From assembly GCA_963753115.1 (NCBI GenBank), contig CAVWBB010000006.1:1-64000 (forward strand): DNA of 64,000 nucleotides. Direction: 5' to 3'. Below the pieces are notes generated by a model that saw nothing but the letters and a program-made list of their open reading frames with translations, was not told the DNA's origin and did no database searches. Positions 1-9,170 of the stretch are shown in pieces. This DNA is from Bog-473 sp963753115. Its GTDB lineage: Bacteria > Actinomycetota > Acidimicrobiia > Acidimicrobiales > RAAP-2. The translations under genes were made by a program, and so were the position numbers. How positions within the stretch are numbered: the first letter of the stretch is position 1; every line of letters starts with the position of its first letter.

Positions 1-1204
1 TGATGCCCACGACGGGCCGCTGCAGGTGCAGGGAGCCGGTGGACCCGTAGAACTGGGCGGATCCGAACGTGAAGATGCCGCCGTCCGAGCCGACCAGCCA
101 GTAGCCGTGCTGGGGCGCCGGCGCAACCGGTGGCGGGGTCGTCGGCGGGGCGTAGGTGAACTCGTTCATCTGGGCCGTCCCGGTCGGCGTGGAGGAACCG
201 GCCGAGGTCGACACCGTCACCACGACCTGAGCCCGTGCCGTGCCTGCCGGGTCCGCCGGTGCGTCCGCCGTGAGCTCGCCGTTCCAGTTCACGCGCACGT
301 TGGTGGCGGCGACGCCGCCGAAGAACACCTGCGGCGTCGTCGCGGTGTTGAAGTAGTTGCCCTCGATCGTGACGGGCGTGCCCGCTGCGGCGTTCGACGT
401 GGAGGCTGGGCTCAGTTGGACGACGTCGGGGGGCGCCGGCGTCGACGGGGTGGGCAGCGCACCGGGAGCGATGGTGTCGACCGGCACGTCGGGCGTGCCG
501 GTCTGGTTCATGAAGACTTGGGTGTACTGGCCTGCATTCGTGTCGGCGTCACCCATCTGCGCCGTCTGGCTGCCGTTGGTCGTCCAGGACCCGAGGATGT
601 TGTCCCGGTGGCCCCAGCACCCTGACATGTCCTGGGGTGTGCATTCGAGGTTGGTCCCGCCGGGCCCATCGTCGTACATCCAGGCGAAGTCCGCCGAGAG
701 CGGGGTGTCGTCCTTGGCGAAGATCGACCCCCAGCCGTTCGGGTGATCGCTGGAGGGGACCACCGGGTCGGCGTTGGCCTGGGCACCGCTCAGGGCCAGC
801 GCATTGAGCACAGGATCGAGCCCCGAGAACTGCGGGAGACCTCGGTCGCCCCGCTCCTCGTCGGTGATGATCAGTTGCTGAAGAGGCACCGGGTCGGTGG
901 CGTAGTCGCTCGGCAGCACCATGGGACCGAGGCCCTCCAGCCAGCGGGCGCGGTTGATGTCGTGCAGCACCGAGTCGATACATGGGGCGCTGGTGTCGTC
1001 GACGATGGCGACGTTGCACTTGGGGGTCACCTGCGGCGTGATGTTGGCTGGAGGGTCCGAGGGCGGCACGATGCCCGCTGCGCCCGCCTCGACCGGTGCA
1101 GCGGCGATGACGATGGTGGCGGATCCGAAACACGCCGCGATTGCGAGCGCGAAGCGCGCCAGGCGGGTCGACGCGGCGCCCGCGCCGGGTAGGTGCCGTC
1201 TCAC
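1..1204 (-). CDS. Secreted CAP-like / IPT / GYWLV-repeat protein, 3' end cut by window edge
   Basis: The reading frame is open from a GTG start at 1204 to the window edge, giving 401 residues with the C-terminus missing. A GAGGGG ribosome site lies about 10 nt upstream of the GTG. Residues 1-45 form an Arg-rich N-terminus and a hydrophobic signal peptide ending in an Ala-rich stretch. Residues about 60-210 resemble the CAP/SCP-like extracellular domain of actinobacterial secreted proteins (motifs INRAR, DERGDRGLPQFSGLD, FAWMYDDGPGGTN, GCWGHRDNILGSW). Residues about 255-345 look like an IPT/TIG Ig-like domain (SPASTSNAAAGTPVTIEG, then FFGGVAATNVRVNW). A Pro-rich linker follows, then the first GYWLVGSDGGIFTFGSAQFY repeat, the same repeat type as the protein at the right edge of the window. 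Export and domain order are clear; the extracellular function is unknown. Confidence 0.8.
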   Translation of the reverse strand, partial: MRRHLPGAGAASTRLARFALAIAACFGSATIVIAAAPVEAGAAGIVPPSDPPANITPQVTPKCNVAIVDDTSAPCIDSVLHDINRARWLEGLGPMVLPSDYATDPVPLQQLIITDEERGDRGLPQFSGLDPVLNALALSGAQANADPVVPSSDHPNGWGSIFAKDDTPLSADFAWMYDDGPGGTNLECTPQDMSGCWGHRDNILGSWTTNGSQTAQMGDADTNAGQYTQVFMNQTGTPDVPVDTIAPGALPTPSTPAPPDVVQLSPASTSNAAAGTPVTIEGNYFNTATTPQVFFGGVAATNVRVNWNGELTADAPADPAGTARAQVVVTVSTSAGSSTPTGTAQMNEFTYAPPTTPPPVAPAPQHGYWLVGSDGGIFTFGSAQFYGSTGSLHLQRPVVGI

Positions 1205-1726
1205 GTTCCGTTCGCCCCCTCGTGCCAGGAATGGTTCAGCGGGGGCAACGTAACACTCCGCCCTCGTTGCGCCGAGAGCCGGATCCGTGAATTGTCGGGT
1301 GGTTGGCGTCGGTGGAGACGCGCAACCACGCTGCACCCGAGTCGCGGGGTGCACCCGGCACGGCACCGAGAGCCATTCGTTCGGGAGCACCGCTTGACCG
1401 TGCGTTGTCCCGATTGATGGGGGTGGCTTCCTTTCCGTCCTGAGGGACTGTCAGATCCTGCTTAAGAGGATGGCGCTGGCAGATCCCTGCTTGAGAGGAG
1501 AGGGGAAGGTTCGGGGGACGATGCCGACACGGTGGCGCCTGCAGGGCGTTGTCGCGGGCAAGAGACCCAGTACGTTCGTCAGGGCCGAACACCAACGACG
1601 GCGCCACCGGCAGTGATCCGACGTGTGCCCGGTTCGCCGGGAGTGCATCGCGTTCGCGCTGACGAGAGGCACCACGAGGACGCGCCATGGGATGCTGGGG
1701 CATGGAGCGCCGTCTGCCACGTCCTC
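1205..1726. other. Intergenic stretch without a convincing gene
   Basis: This is the upstream region shared by the divergent secreted protein (minus) and the esterase (plus). Open frames here on both strands have Arg/Pro-rich out-of-frame composition and no domain. A GGAGAGGGGAAGG purine run near 1496-1509 has no credible start after it. It presumably carries both promoters, but no clear -35/-10 pair is visible. Confidence 0.4.
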
Positions 1727-2824
1727 GTGTTGCCGTCTCCGTCCGGTCGACGCCAGGTGCCCATCACCGCCTGGGCGTCCGCGCTGGTGGCCTCGGTCGT
1801 CCTCCTCGGGACGGTGGTGGCCGGAACCGCAGCTGCTTCTGTCGCGCCTGTCTCTCCTGTTGCTCCGACCACGCCGGCGCAGCCCTTCCTGGCGCCCGAG
1901 AGCGGCTCGTACGTCTTCACACTCACCTTCGACGGCATGCAACGTGACTACCGGCTCCACGTCCCACCGGCGGCCAGCGCCGGCCGGCCGCTGCCCCTTG
2001 TGCTGAATCTGCACGGGGCCACCCAGAACGCGCAGCTCGAGGAGATCACCTCGGACATGGACCCGAACGCCGACCAGAACGGCTACCTGGTGGCCTACCC
2101 CGATGGGACCCGCATCGCGAAGGTGCTGACCCCCGACCCCGTCGCCAAGAACGCCCAGTACGGCTGGAACGCCGGGCAATGCTGCGGCCTGCCGGTGACT
2201 AAGCACATCAACGACGTCGGCTTCCTTCTCAAGGTCATCGCCGATATCGCCGCCAAGACGCCGGTGGACCTCCGGCGGGTCTACATGACCGGCATCTCCA
2301 ACGGAGGCATGATGGCGTACGCCATGGCGGCGGAGGCATCGGCCCACCTTGCCGCCATCTCGTCCATCTCGGGCCAGGTCGAGATCCCGGTCATCCACCC
2401 CACGCGTGCCGTGCCGACCATGGAGTTCCACAGCCTGAACGATCCGATCGCCAAGTACAACGGCACCCCGAGCAAGAACCCGCTTCTGCGGCTCTCGGTG
2501 ATGCAGGGCGTCGACCAATGGGTCAAGGCGGATGGGTGCAGCACGAAGCCGCACACCGGGACCCTCATCGTCGGCGCCGTCGGGTCGATCTCCGCGGGGG
2601 AAACGGCGACACCGATCATCTACACACACTGTCGCTCGGGCGCTGCCGTCGCACTGTGGCGGTTCACCGGCTCAGGGCACGTGTGGCCCGGCAGCCCGCT
2701 CAACACGGGACCCAGGCGGAGCTGGATCTTGGCCGGTGTCGGGCGCGGCATCGTCCTCGTCAATGCCAACGAGACGATGTGGCAGTTCTTCGAGAAGTAC
2801 TCGTTGCCCGCCCCTCCCCGCTAG
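1727..2824 (+). CDS. Secreted PHB-depolymerase / feruloyl-esterase-like hydrolase
   Basis: This alpha/beta hydrolase belongs to the esterase-PHB-depolymerase (LpqC-like) family. With GTG 1727 it is 365 residues. A hydrophobic signal peptide (ITAWASALVASVVLLGTVVAG) is followed by a Pro/Ala linker. The oxyanion region is LNLHGATQNA near residue 93, and the nucleophile elbow GISNGG is near residue 189. A likely Asp lies in HSLNDPIAKYNG and a likely His in GSGHVWPG. A CC pair in AGQCCGLPVT is typical of the family. The start is uncertain: GTG 1757 would begin directly at the signal peptide, neither start has a good ribosome site, and the open frame extends upstream to 1532. It probably hydrolyses an extracellular polyester or aromatic ester; the substrate cannot be told from sequence. 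Confidence 0.8.
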   Translation: MLPSPSGRRQVPITAWASALVASVVLLGTVVAGTAAASVAPVSPVAPTTPAQPFLAPESGSYVFTLTFDGMQRDYRLHVPPAASAGRPLPLVLNLHGATQNAQLEEITSDMDPNADQNGYLVAYPDGTRIAKVLTPDPVAKNAQYGWNAGQCCGLPVTKHINDVGFLLKVIADIAAKTPVDLRRVYMTGISNGGMMAYAMAAEASAHLAAISSISGQVEIPVIHPTRAVPTMEFHSLNDPIAKYNGTPSKNPLLRLSVMQGVDQWVKADGCSTKPHTGTLIVGAVGSISAGETATPIIYTHCRSGAAVALWRFTGSGHVWPGSPLNTGPRRSWILAGVGRGIVLVNANETMWQFFEKYSLPAPPR

Positions 2825-3743
2825 TCGCGCTGGTCCACTGTCGCGTCTTCAGGGCGTGCGCCAGGAGATCGTTAGCCATCGCGTGAGTTCGGTACCCGCT
2901 GTTCGAATCAGCTGCTCTCCGAAGTCTGATTTCAGAGTGAGCCGATGCCTCCGAGTGTCGCCGGCGTGCCGACGAGTTGGGACGCCGGGCATCGGACGAT
3001 CCAACGTCCGTCTCCGCTCCTCAGAAGTTCCGAGTGCCCTTCCACGCCTGCATGTCGCCTCCTGCAATTGACCTCGCCCGACCATCCGGACGATACGCAG
3101 GGTGGCCGGCGCCGGACGGCCTTCCCAAAACGAGTCCAGGTCGGGACGATTCGCGTCTTCGTCACCCTCACGAAACACAGTTGTCGCGGAGGGCCGAAAC
3201 CTGCAATCAAGCCGTAACGCCCGCTCCAGGTGGCCCACAGAACGCTCCCATAGGGTTGATTCCAGCGCGAACCGGCCGGCGCCACCGTCCTCCCTATGAC
3301 CCCCCGGAGGCGGCGCCGGCCGGAATCGCGTGTGAAAGGCAGCTGTTCGGGGCGGCTCCGAGCCGGCAGGTCCAGGCGTCCGGGGGGCGAAGTTCCTCGA
3401 CGTTCAGGCACCTCGCTGGCCTTCGCGAGTCACCCGATCAGGTGATTCTGTGGGCAAAGCCCCAGCGATGCGCATGGTGGCCCGCCATTTGGGGCACAGT
3501 GCCGGTGCACTCAACTACGTCAGTCACGACGGCGGGTGTGCGTGAGCGGCTCCCTCCCGAGGGAGCCGCTCATCCGCGTCTGGACCAAGCGATGTGGGGC
3601 GCCGGACCGCAATCTCCTCATGGCGGAAGACCACGCACGACGTCATTGGCAGGTCGGGGCCACCCTCGCGAGGCCATCGTGCACTGGGCGATTGAACTGG
3701 CTGCGCGGGCGACGTAACGTCGTCGACAATCCGGGGGGATCAC
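2825..3743. other. Long non-coding stretch between two secreted-protein genes
   Basis: No gene is convincing here. Open frames up to 246 codons occur on both strands, but all have the Arg/Pro/Ser-rich composition of chance frames in high-GC DNA and lack domains or a ribosome site. The only clear structure is the 14-bp inverted repeat at 3543-3572, described separately. Confidence 0.45.
3543..3572. terminator. Perfect 14-bp inverted repeat (hairpin)
   Basis: TGAGCGGCTCCCTC and its exact complement are separated by only 2 nt (3557-3558), giving a very stable GC-rich hairpin. There is no T-tract on either side. It could be a Rho-independent-like bidirectional terminator of the kind common in high-GC actinobacteria, or an operator. 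It lies 170 bp upstream of the binding-protein gene, so a terminator for upstream readthrough is the simplest reading. Confidence 0.5.
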
Positions 3744-5048
3744 ATGCGGGCCAGATGGAAATGCCGGGTAGTGGTTGGCGGCGCATTGTTCGCGATGGCC
3801 GTCGTCACCTCGGCTTTGTTGCCCTCCCTCGAGGCCACGGCAGCGACGCCGTCGTCCGGCAATGCACCCGGCGTCACTTCGAGCTCCATCACCGTGGGGA
3901 CCATCTCGACGCAGACGGGGACACTTGCGGCGAACTCCTCCTCGGTGATCTATGGCGAGCGGGCCTACTTCAACTACATCAACGCCCAGGGCGGGGTGAA
4001 TGGACGGAAGATCGACTACAAATACGCCCTCGACGACGGCGGAAACCCCACCACCTTCAACCAGCTGGCCAACACGCTGATCAATCAGGACCACGTGTTC
4101 GCGGTGACCGGCGTGGCGACCATCTTCTTCTCCCCCAGTCTCTTCGTAGAGTCGGGCATACCGACCTACGGCTACAACGTGACGGACAACTGGGCTGGAG
4201 CGCCGAATCTCTTCGCCGCCGGTGGGTCTACGCAGTACTACCAGGCAGGCGCAGCCGAGTTCGCCTATGTGGCCCGCCACACTCAGGCAAAGCCCTCGAT
4301 CGCCCTCGTGGCGTACGGCGTGGCGGCGTCGTCGAACGCCTGCCAGGCGGCCGAGACCGCGTTGAAAGCAGAGGGCTACGACATCAGCTATATCGACCTC
4401 AAAATCAACTACCCCGGCTCCACAGTGGCCACTGATGTGCAACGCATGAAGTCAGCCGGCTCGAACTTCGTTCTGAGCTGCATGGACGTGCAGGGCAATG
4501 TCACGATGGCCAGGGCAATCCAGCAGTATGGACTCAAGGCAACGCAGCTGTGGCTGAACGGCAACGACGTCGCGACGCTGCAGGCCAACAAGACCCTGAT
4601 GCAGGGCGTCTACTTCGCCACCTACCACGTGCCTTTCACGGCACCGACGCGCCTTTACCCGGGACTCACGCTCTACCTGCAGCAGATGAGGAAGTATGAA
4701 CCCAAGTACGAATACAACGAGCTGGCCATCCAGGGCTGGGAGTCGGCCGCGCTCTTCGTGCAGGGCGTGAAAGCGGCGGGTGCCAACCTGTCATGGTCCA
4801 ACGTCGTGAAACAGACCAACAAGCTCACCTCCTTCACGGCAGGCGACCTGACGGCGCCGGTGAACTGGGCGGTCGGAGGTCACAGCGGTCACGCCCCGCC
4901 GTACTGCGTGGCCTACATCGTGGCGAAGGGCACGCAGTACGTGCCGGTGCTCAACAAGGGGCGGAACGTCTTCAACTGCTTCCACTCGTCCAGCACGAAG
5001 GCAAATCCGGTGTTCCCCGTCCCGCCCGGCACCCCGGCGCCGCACTAG
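3744..5048 (+). CDS. Branched-chain amino-acid-type ABC transporter substrate-binding protein
   Basis: This 434-residue protein has an N-terminal signal peptide (about residues 1-34, ending SLEATAA) and a Peripla_BP_6 / leucine-binding-protein fold. Family features are SSITVGTISTQTGTLAAN, GERAYFNYINAQGGVNGRKI, then ALDDGGNPTTFNQLANTLI and SGIPTYGYN. The start has a strong GGGGGG ribosome site 6 nt upstream. No permease or ATPase gene lies on either side, so it is an orphan: it may serve a transporter encoded elsewhere or act as a sensor. It is a full-length family member with two lobes; the ligand is not predictable. Confidence 0.85.
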   Translation: MRARWKCRVVVGGALFAMAVVTSALLPSLEATAATPSSGNAPGVTSSSITVGTISTQTGTLAANSSSVIYGERAYFNYINAQGGVNGRKIDYKYALDDGGNPTTFNQLANTLINQDHVFAVTGVATIFFSPSLFVESGIPTYGYNVTDNWAGAPNLFAAGGSTQYYQAGAAEFAYVARHTQAKPSIALVAYGVAASSNACQAAETALKAEGYDISYIDLKINYPGSTVATDVQRMKSAGSNFVLSCMDVQGNVTMARAIQQYGLKATQLWLNGNDVATLQANKTLMQGVYFATYHVPFTAPTRLYPGLTLYLQQMRKYEPKYEYNELAIQGWESAALFVQGVKAAGANLSWSNVVKQTNKLTSFTAGDLTAPVNWAVGGHSGHAPPYCVAYIVAKGTQYVPVLNKGRNVFNCFHSSSTKANPVFPVPPGTPAPH

Positions 5049-5075
5049 CGAGAACTGGCGGAGTTGCGTCCGGCC

Positions 5076-5636
5076 ATGGGCAATCTGATCTATTCAGCGA
5101 TCACATCCCTCGATGGATTCACAGAGGACGAGGACGGCATCTTTGATTGGGCGGCCCCAGACGAAGAGGTGCACGCATTCGTGAACGACCTCGAGCGGCC
5201 AATTGGGACCTATCTCTACGGTCGGCGCATGTACGAGACCATGGTGTTCTGGGAGACGGCAGCCACCGGCGACAATCAATCCTCAATCTTTCGGGACTAC
5301 GCCGAGATCTGGCGAGGGGCGGAGAAGATCGTCTTCTCCAGGACCGTGGGAGAGGCATCGAGCGCAAGAACCAGGATCGAGGACACGTTCGACACCGACA
5401 TGATCCGCCAAGCCAAGAGCTCAGCCAAGAGTGATCTGAGCATCGGTGGTCCCGAGCTCGCAGCCCATGCGTTCCGCGCCAACTTGATCGACGAGTGTCA
5501 TCTGTTTCTCAATCCGATCGTGGTGGGAGGTGGGAAGCGGGCTCTTCCGAGCAAGGTCCGCAGCCGACTTGCTTTGCTCGATGAGAAACGATTTCGCAAC
5601 GGTGTGGTCCATCTCCACTACCGCGTGACCAACTAA
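5076..5636 (+). CDS. Dihydrofolate-reductase-family (RibD C-terminal-like) protein
   Basis: This is a 186-residue protein of the RibD_C / bacterial DHFR-like family. MGNLIYSAITSLDGF at the start, YLYGRRMYETMVFW in the middle and DLSIGGPELAAHAF plus VVGGGKRALP near the end are the typical beta-strand and nucleotide-binding segments. ATG 5076 is preferred over TTG 5064, because GGCGGAG at 5057-5063 abuts the TTG but stands 12 nt from the ATG. The family includes many NADPH-binding proteins of unknown substrate that are not true DHFRs. It follows the binding-protein gene by 27 bp and may be co-transcribed with it. Confidence 0.8.
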   Translation: MGNLIYSAITSLDGFTEDEDGIFDWAAPDEEVHAFVNDLERPIGTYLYGRRMYETMVFWETAATGDNQSSIFRDYAEIWRGAEKIVFSRTVGEASSARTRIEDTFDTDMIRQAKSSAKSDLSIGGPELAAHAFRANLIDECHLFLNPIVVGGGKRALPSKVRSRLALLDEKRFRNGVVHLHYRVTN

Positions 5637-5917
5637 CCAAGTGGTGCCACCGCGAGGCACGCGGACTTGGCTGGCCGGCAGTGTGGAACGCCAAGACGAT
5701 ATCAGCTTCACCTCCACACTTGAGTGTGGCCTCGCACCCCAGCGGACCGAGCGTTGGCTGTTGGGTGGGGCCCACCTGCTCGCCTGGTTAGCCGCAGGCA
5801 GGTTTGGCACTTGGGACGAGCCGACCCGATGGTTCCCAGCACGACTGAACCCGTCGAGCTCTTGATAACCGTGCCACGTGCGCATGCGGTGTTCGGAACT
5901 CTGCGAAGATCTGGTCA

Positions 5918-6653
5918 GTGGGATGGGAGACGCTGAAGCTGTGGGGTGACGACGTGGCTCGCGTCGAGCGGCTGGCCGGCGGAGTCGCCAACGAAGTGTG
6001 GACCGTGCGCGTCAATGGGCACCTCGCTGTCGGTCGTCTCGGTGCCAGGAGCGACGCTGAGCTCGCGTGGGAGAGCGAACTCCTCCAACACCTCGAGCGC
6101 CAAGGTCTGTCCGTGCCAGTGCCGATCCCGGCGACGGACGGCCGGCTCTTCGCCCAAGGTCTGATGGTCATGACCTACGTGGCGGGCGGACCTCCCGAGA
6201 CGCCAGCCGACTGGCGACGAGTGGCCGACACGCTCCGCCAGCTACACCGGTTGACGCGGGGCTGGCCGCAGCGCCCAGGCTGGCGATCGTCAACCGAGCT
6301 CCTGTTCACCGAGACTGGGACGAGGATCAATCTCGGACGCGATGCCGACTGAAGGCGTCGCTCGGTGTAGGGCAGCGTGGGCGCGCCTCAGCGGACGCCC
6401 GACGTGTGTCGTCCACGGCGACCCCCACAACCCTGGCAACGTTCTCATCACGGCTGATCGGGTCACGCTGATCGACTGGGACGAATCGCATGTCGACGTT
6501 CCCGACCTCGACCTGGTTCTGCCCTACAACGCCGCCGGTCTCGACGATGGAGCGCACAACATCGCCGCGCAAGCATCGGCCGCGTGGGAAGCCGCCGTCT
6601 GCTGGGACGACGAGTACGCGGTGAAGCGGCTCGCCGAAGTTCGAGAGGTCTGA
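5918..6653 (+). pseudogene. Aminoglycoside-phosphotransferase-like kinase, split by a +1 frameshift
   Basis: The N-terminal part (frame of GTG 5918, up to the stop at 6352) carries the APH N-lobe (RLAGGVANEVWTVRVNGHLA) and hinge (LMVMTYVAGGPP). The C-terminal part (in frame to 6653) carries the catalytic loop VVHGDPHNPGNVLI and the metal-binding IDWDE. The two are offset by exactly one extra base between about 6310 and 6342. All catalytic motifs survive, so this is either a recent inactivation or a consensus error (see findings). The family phosphorylates aminoglycosides, choline, homoserine or other small molecules; the substrate is unknown. Confidence 0.7.
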
Positions 6654-7051
6654 GCGCGGTTCGCTTTCCCGAGCACGGGAACGTTGCCGAGGGATGCCGC
6701 CAATTGATTCGGCACCGACGGGCCGAGCCTGGAGCGGCGCCACCTACGGGTGGCGTGCGATTCAAACGGAAGTTCAACTCCGGGCGAGGAATGGCCGAGA
6801 GAGACGAAGGCGGCCCCGGCCCGATCTAGCAGGCCGGGGTCGCCCCCGCTCAAGGGCACGCGCCGGGACGGCTTGGCGGAACCGTCACTCGGGTCAGGCG
6901 GGTGACCTCGGCGAGCCCTCCGTCAAAGTGTGGCCGTCCTCGCTGGGCGACGCAACCGCTGACCGGTTCTCTCTCTCACAGGCACGAGACGGCCCAGTCT
7001 CGACAGCGGCGAAACGACTGGATGGGCAGCTATCCATTCACAGCGGAACGC
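6654..7051. other. Gap without recognisable gene
   Basis: Open frames here are short or show the Arg/Pro-rich bias of antisense or shifted frames. No RNA gene, repeat or terminator stands out apart from a weak GC-rich inverted repeat around 6813-6845, where GGCCCCGGCC faces GGCCGGGGTC across AGATCTAGCA-like spacer sequence. That repeat could end transcription of the upstream kinase gene. Confidence 0.3.
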
Positions 7052-7303
7052 CTACCAGACCGAACCAGACTGGGAGGACCGATCGGCGCATTCTGCCATG
7101 TCCTCCACTTGGCCTGGCTGGTTGGCCATCCGACGCCACCTGATGTCATCGAAGCGCATCAGCGTCTCAGCCCAGCAGCACTCGAATGCGCGAGCACGAT
7201 CGCTGATCGTCATCGCCTCCGGCAGATCGGCGAGGGAGGCGCAACGGTCCTCGAAGCGATCGATGGGCTCTAACTGGACCTCATGGCACTGAGTGTCTGA
7301 CAT
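7052..7303 (-). CDS. Small hypothetical protein, uncertain
   Basis: This is an 83-residue frame starting ATG 7303 (MSDTQCHEVQLEPIDRFEDR) with a balanced amino-acid composition unlike the shadow frames around it. Acidic and Cys/Trp-containing segments (RAFECCWAETLMRFDDIRWRR) look protein-like. No signal peptide, membrane segment or known domain is visible, and the ribosome site is poor. It is included because nothing better explains this interval. Confidence 0.3.
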   Translation of the reverse strand: MSDTQCHEVQLEPIDRFEDRCASLADLPEAMTISDRARAFECCWAETLMRFDDIRWRRMANQPGQVEDMAECADRSSQSGSVW

Positions 7304-7446
7304 CTGCCGCGTACAAGGACGCCCAGGCAGCGCGATGTCGCTGTCCCCTGACTGTCGCAGGCCCGTCAGGCCCGCTGGGCCTTCCAGATGCGGTGTCAGT
7401 TGCCGGTCCACCGATTTCAGCGCCCCGCGCCGTACGGTGGAAGGCA

Positions 7447-7632
7447 ATGGGCAATGCAGAGGGTGGGCAGTGCACGGACTGCGCTCGCGACTGCCGCGAC
7501 GTTTCCCCCGAAGACCTCGGAGGCTGGATCGTGGATGTCGGCGGCGTCCTGATCTGCACGGCATGTTCCGCCGCCCACCCGGAACTCAGATCAGCCCAGC
7601 AACTCACCCCTCGGACTGCAGCAGGCCCGTAA
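7447..7632 (+). CDS. Small cysteine-rich (zinc-binding-like) protein
   Basis: This 61-residue protein has two Cys clusters, CTDCARDC near residue 9 and CTAC near residue 38, spaced as in a small zinc knuckle. The intervening DLGGWIVDVGGVLIC segment would form the beta hairpin between the knuckles. GGTGGA at 7436-7441 is a fair ribosome site for ATG 7447, whereas upstream in-frame starts have none. No family name can be given. It is an isolated gene facing the DUF1990 gene. Confidence 0.5.
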   Translation: MGNAEGGQCTDCARDCRDVSPEDLGGWIVDVGGVLICTACSAAHPELRSAQQLTPRTAAGP

Positions 7633-7675
7633 GTCCCTCCATGCGGTCGTCGTAGGCGCACATTCCGTCGGGCCG

Positions 7676-8251
7676 CTAGTCAACGTCCTCATCGACATAC
7701 CGCTTGAGCGCACGGAGGTAGCCCCGGGTGCCACCCATTTGCATCCCTCTGCCGATCGGGCCCGAGAGCCGAACGAGTGGATCGCCCGGGCGAGAGAATG
7801 CTTCGATCTCGAATCGTACGGTCTGGTCCGGCGCAACCGAGATGGCGAACGCCTCCTCGCCTTGCTCGGGGTGACCAGGCAGCGTCCCGTATGCGAAGCC
7901 CCATCGGGTCTGTCCATCGATGACGCTCACGATGCGACAGGGCACGGCGAGAGCCATGATGGGCGTGCCCAAGGTCACAATGATGGTCGCGCCAGTTCTG
8001 ATCACCTGGTCACTAGGAAAGACGCCCATGCCCGGCAGCCTGTGCGCCTTCCAGGACTTCAGGCCCGTCACCGCTCGTTGAAAGGTGGCAGGTCCCTCGC
8101 CAAGCACGATCTCGTAGCGGTCGTGGTGATACCCCTGAGGTCGCTTTCCTGCGAACGTGGCACCAATGTCGTCATACGTCGGTTCGGCAGCCTCGAGGTC
8201 CTCCAGCATCTGTTTCATGGCGACCGAATCCGATGGGCGCACGAACCTCAT
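7676..8251 (-). CDS. DUF1990-family protein
   Basis: This 191-residue protein matches the DUF1990 pattern: PTYDDIGATFAGKRPQGYHHDRY at the N-terminus, ILGEGPATFQRAVTGLKSW-like middle, and the C-terminal GFAYGTLPGHPEQGEEAF with F-SRPGDPLVRL. It is close to full family length and has no signal peptide, so it is cytosolic. The family is widespread in actinobacteria and plants and has no established reaction. It is a single gene with its own upstream gap. Confidence 0.8.
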   Translation of the reverse strand: MRFVRPSDSVAMKQMLEDLEAAEPTYDDIGATFAGKRPQGYHHDRYEIVLGEGPATFQRAVTGLKSWKAHRLPGMGVFPSDQVIRTGATIIVTLGTPIMALAVPCRIVSVIDGQTRWGFAYGTLPGHPEQGEEAFAISVAPDQTVRFEIEAFSRPGDPLVRLSGPIGRGMQMGGTRGYLRALKRYVDEDVD

Positions 8252-8510
8252 GGTCTGTTGTTATCAGGTGACACTGGAGCGCCGGTGGAGCATGCGAACC
8301 GGCGTCCGGGGGATTCTCTCTGGCCCGTAGCGCGAAGGTGGCCCCCGTTGCTTCTGCGACGGAAAGGCTGCCACAAGGGGTTGTCTGGCGCGCTCAGGTG
8401 GGAGTCGTCGGCTCATCCTGGGATTCAACACCACCGTCATGCACAAGGTTCGTTGGTAGGCCGCTGGAGATTCTTCGAGATACAAGCTCGCCGGAGGTTC
8501 GCTGGATCAG

Positions 8511-9170
8511 TTATCGGCGCGTGAAGGTCAGGTGGGTGACACCGCTCGGTGACGAGACTGCCTCGCTGTTGTAGCGCTCCTCAATGCCTTCAAGGCCGTC
8601 CCACAGTCGAACACCGCGGCCGAGCAGGATCGGCACCAGCACAACGTGAAGGGTGTCGATGAGGTCGGCGGCAAGGAAATCGCGGACGACGGTTGGTCCT
8701 CCGCCGACGCGCACATCGAGATCGCCGGCGGCCTCCCGGGCGAAGTCGAGCGCTTCGAGCGGAGAGGCGTCGATAAAATGGAACGTGGTGCCGCCCTCCA
8801 TCTCGATCGAAGGGCGCGGGTGGTGCGTCAGCACGAACACCGGCGTGTGGAACGGCGGGTTCGGACCCCACCAGCCACGCCACTCGTCGTCGGCGCCGAG
8901 ATCGGTCCACGGGCCTGTCTGCGGGCCGAACTTGCCCCGGCCCATGATCTCGGCACCGAACCCGACATTCAGGCGTTCTGCGAACGCGTTGTCGACACCG
9001 GTCGTACCACCTGACTGACCCATGATGATCGAGCGCCCGAACTGGGTTGGAAATACCCACTCGTGCAGGCGATGGCCGGCGTGGCCGAACGGGGCGTCGA
9101 ACGTGATGGCTTCGCCGGTCCCGAACCCGTCCAGGGAGATCGAGAAATTGTGGACACGGACCAGGGTCAT
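8511..9170 (-). CDS. Dihydrofolate-reductase-family (RibD C-terminal-like) protein
   Basis: This is a 219-residue DHFR-fold protein. It starts MTLVRVHNFSISLDGFG and includes NAFAERLNVGFGAEIMGR, FVLTHHPRPSIEMEGGTTFHF, RVGGGPTVVRDFLAADLID and VPILLGRGVRLWDGL. ATG 9170 has a GGGAGG ribosome site 6 nt upstream. The variant with TGPW--WGPNPPFHTPVFVLTH is a common actinobacterial 'dihydrofolate reductase family' subgroup, distinct from the gene at 5076. The physiological reductase substrate is unknown. Confidence 0.85.
   Translation of the reverse strand: MTLVRVHNFSISLDGFGTGEAITFDAPFGHAGHRLHEWVFPTQFGRSIIMGQSGGTTGVDNAFAERLNVGFGAEIMGRGKFGPQTGPWTDLGADDEWRGWWGPNPPFHTPVFVLTHHPRPSIEMEGGTTFHFIDASPLEALDFAREAAGDLDVRVGGGPTVVRDFLAADLIDTLHVVLVPILLGRGVRLWDGLEGIEERYNSEAVSSPSGVTHLTFTRR

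Noticed and set aside
1451..2629. 392-codon minus-strand open frame
   Set aside because: Antisense to the PHB-depolymerase-like gene, whose catalytic motifs are clear on the plus strand.
2977..3717. 246-codon plus-strand open frame in the 2.8-3.7 kb gap
   Set aside because: No ribosome site, no domain, Arg/Pro/Ser bias, and it spans the strong hairpin at 3543-3572.
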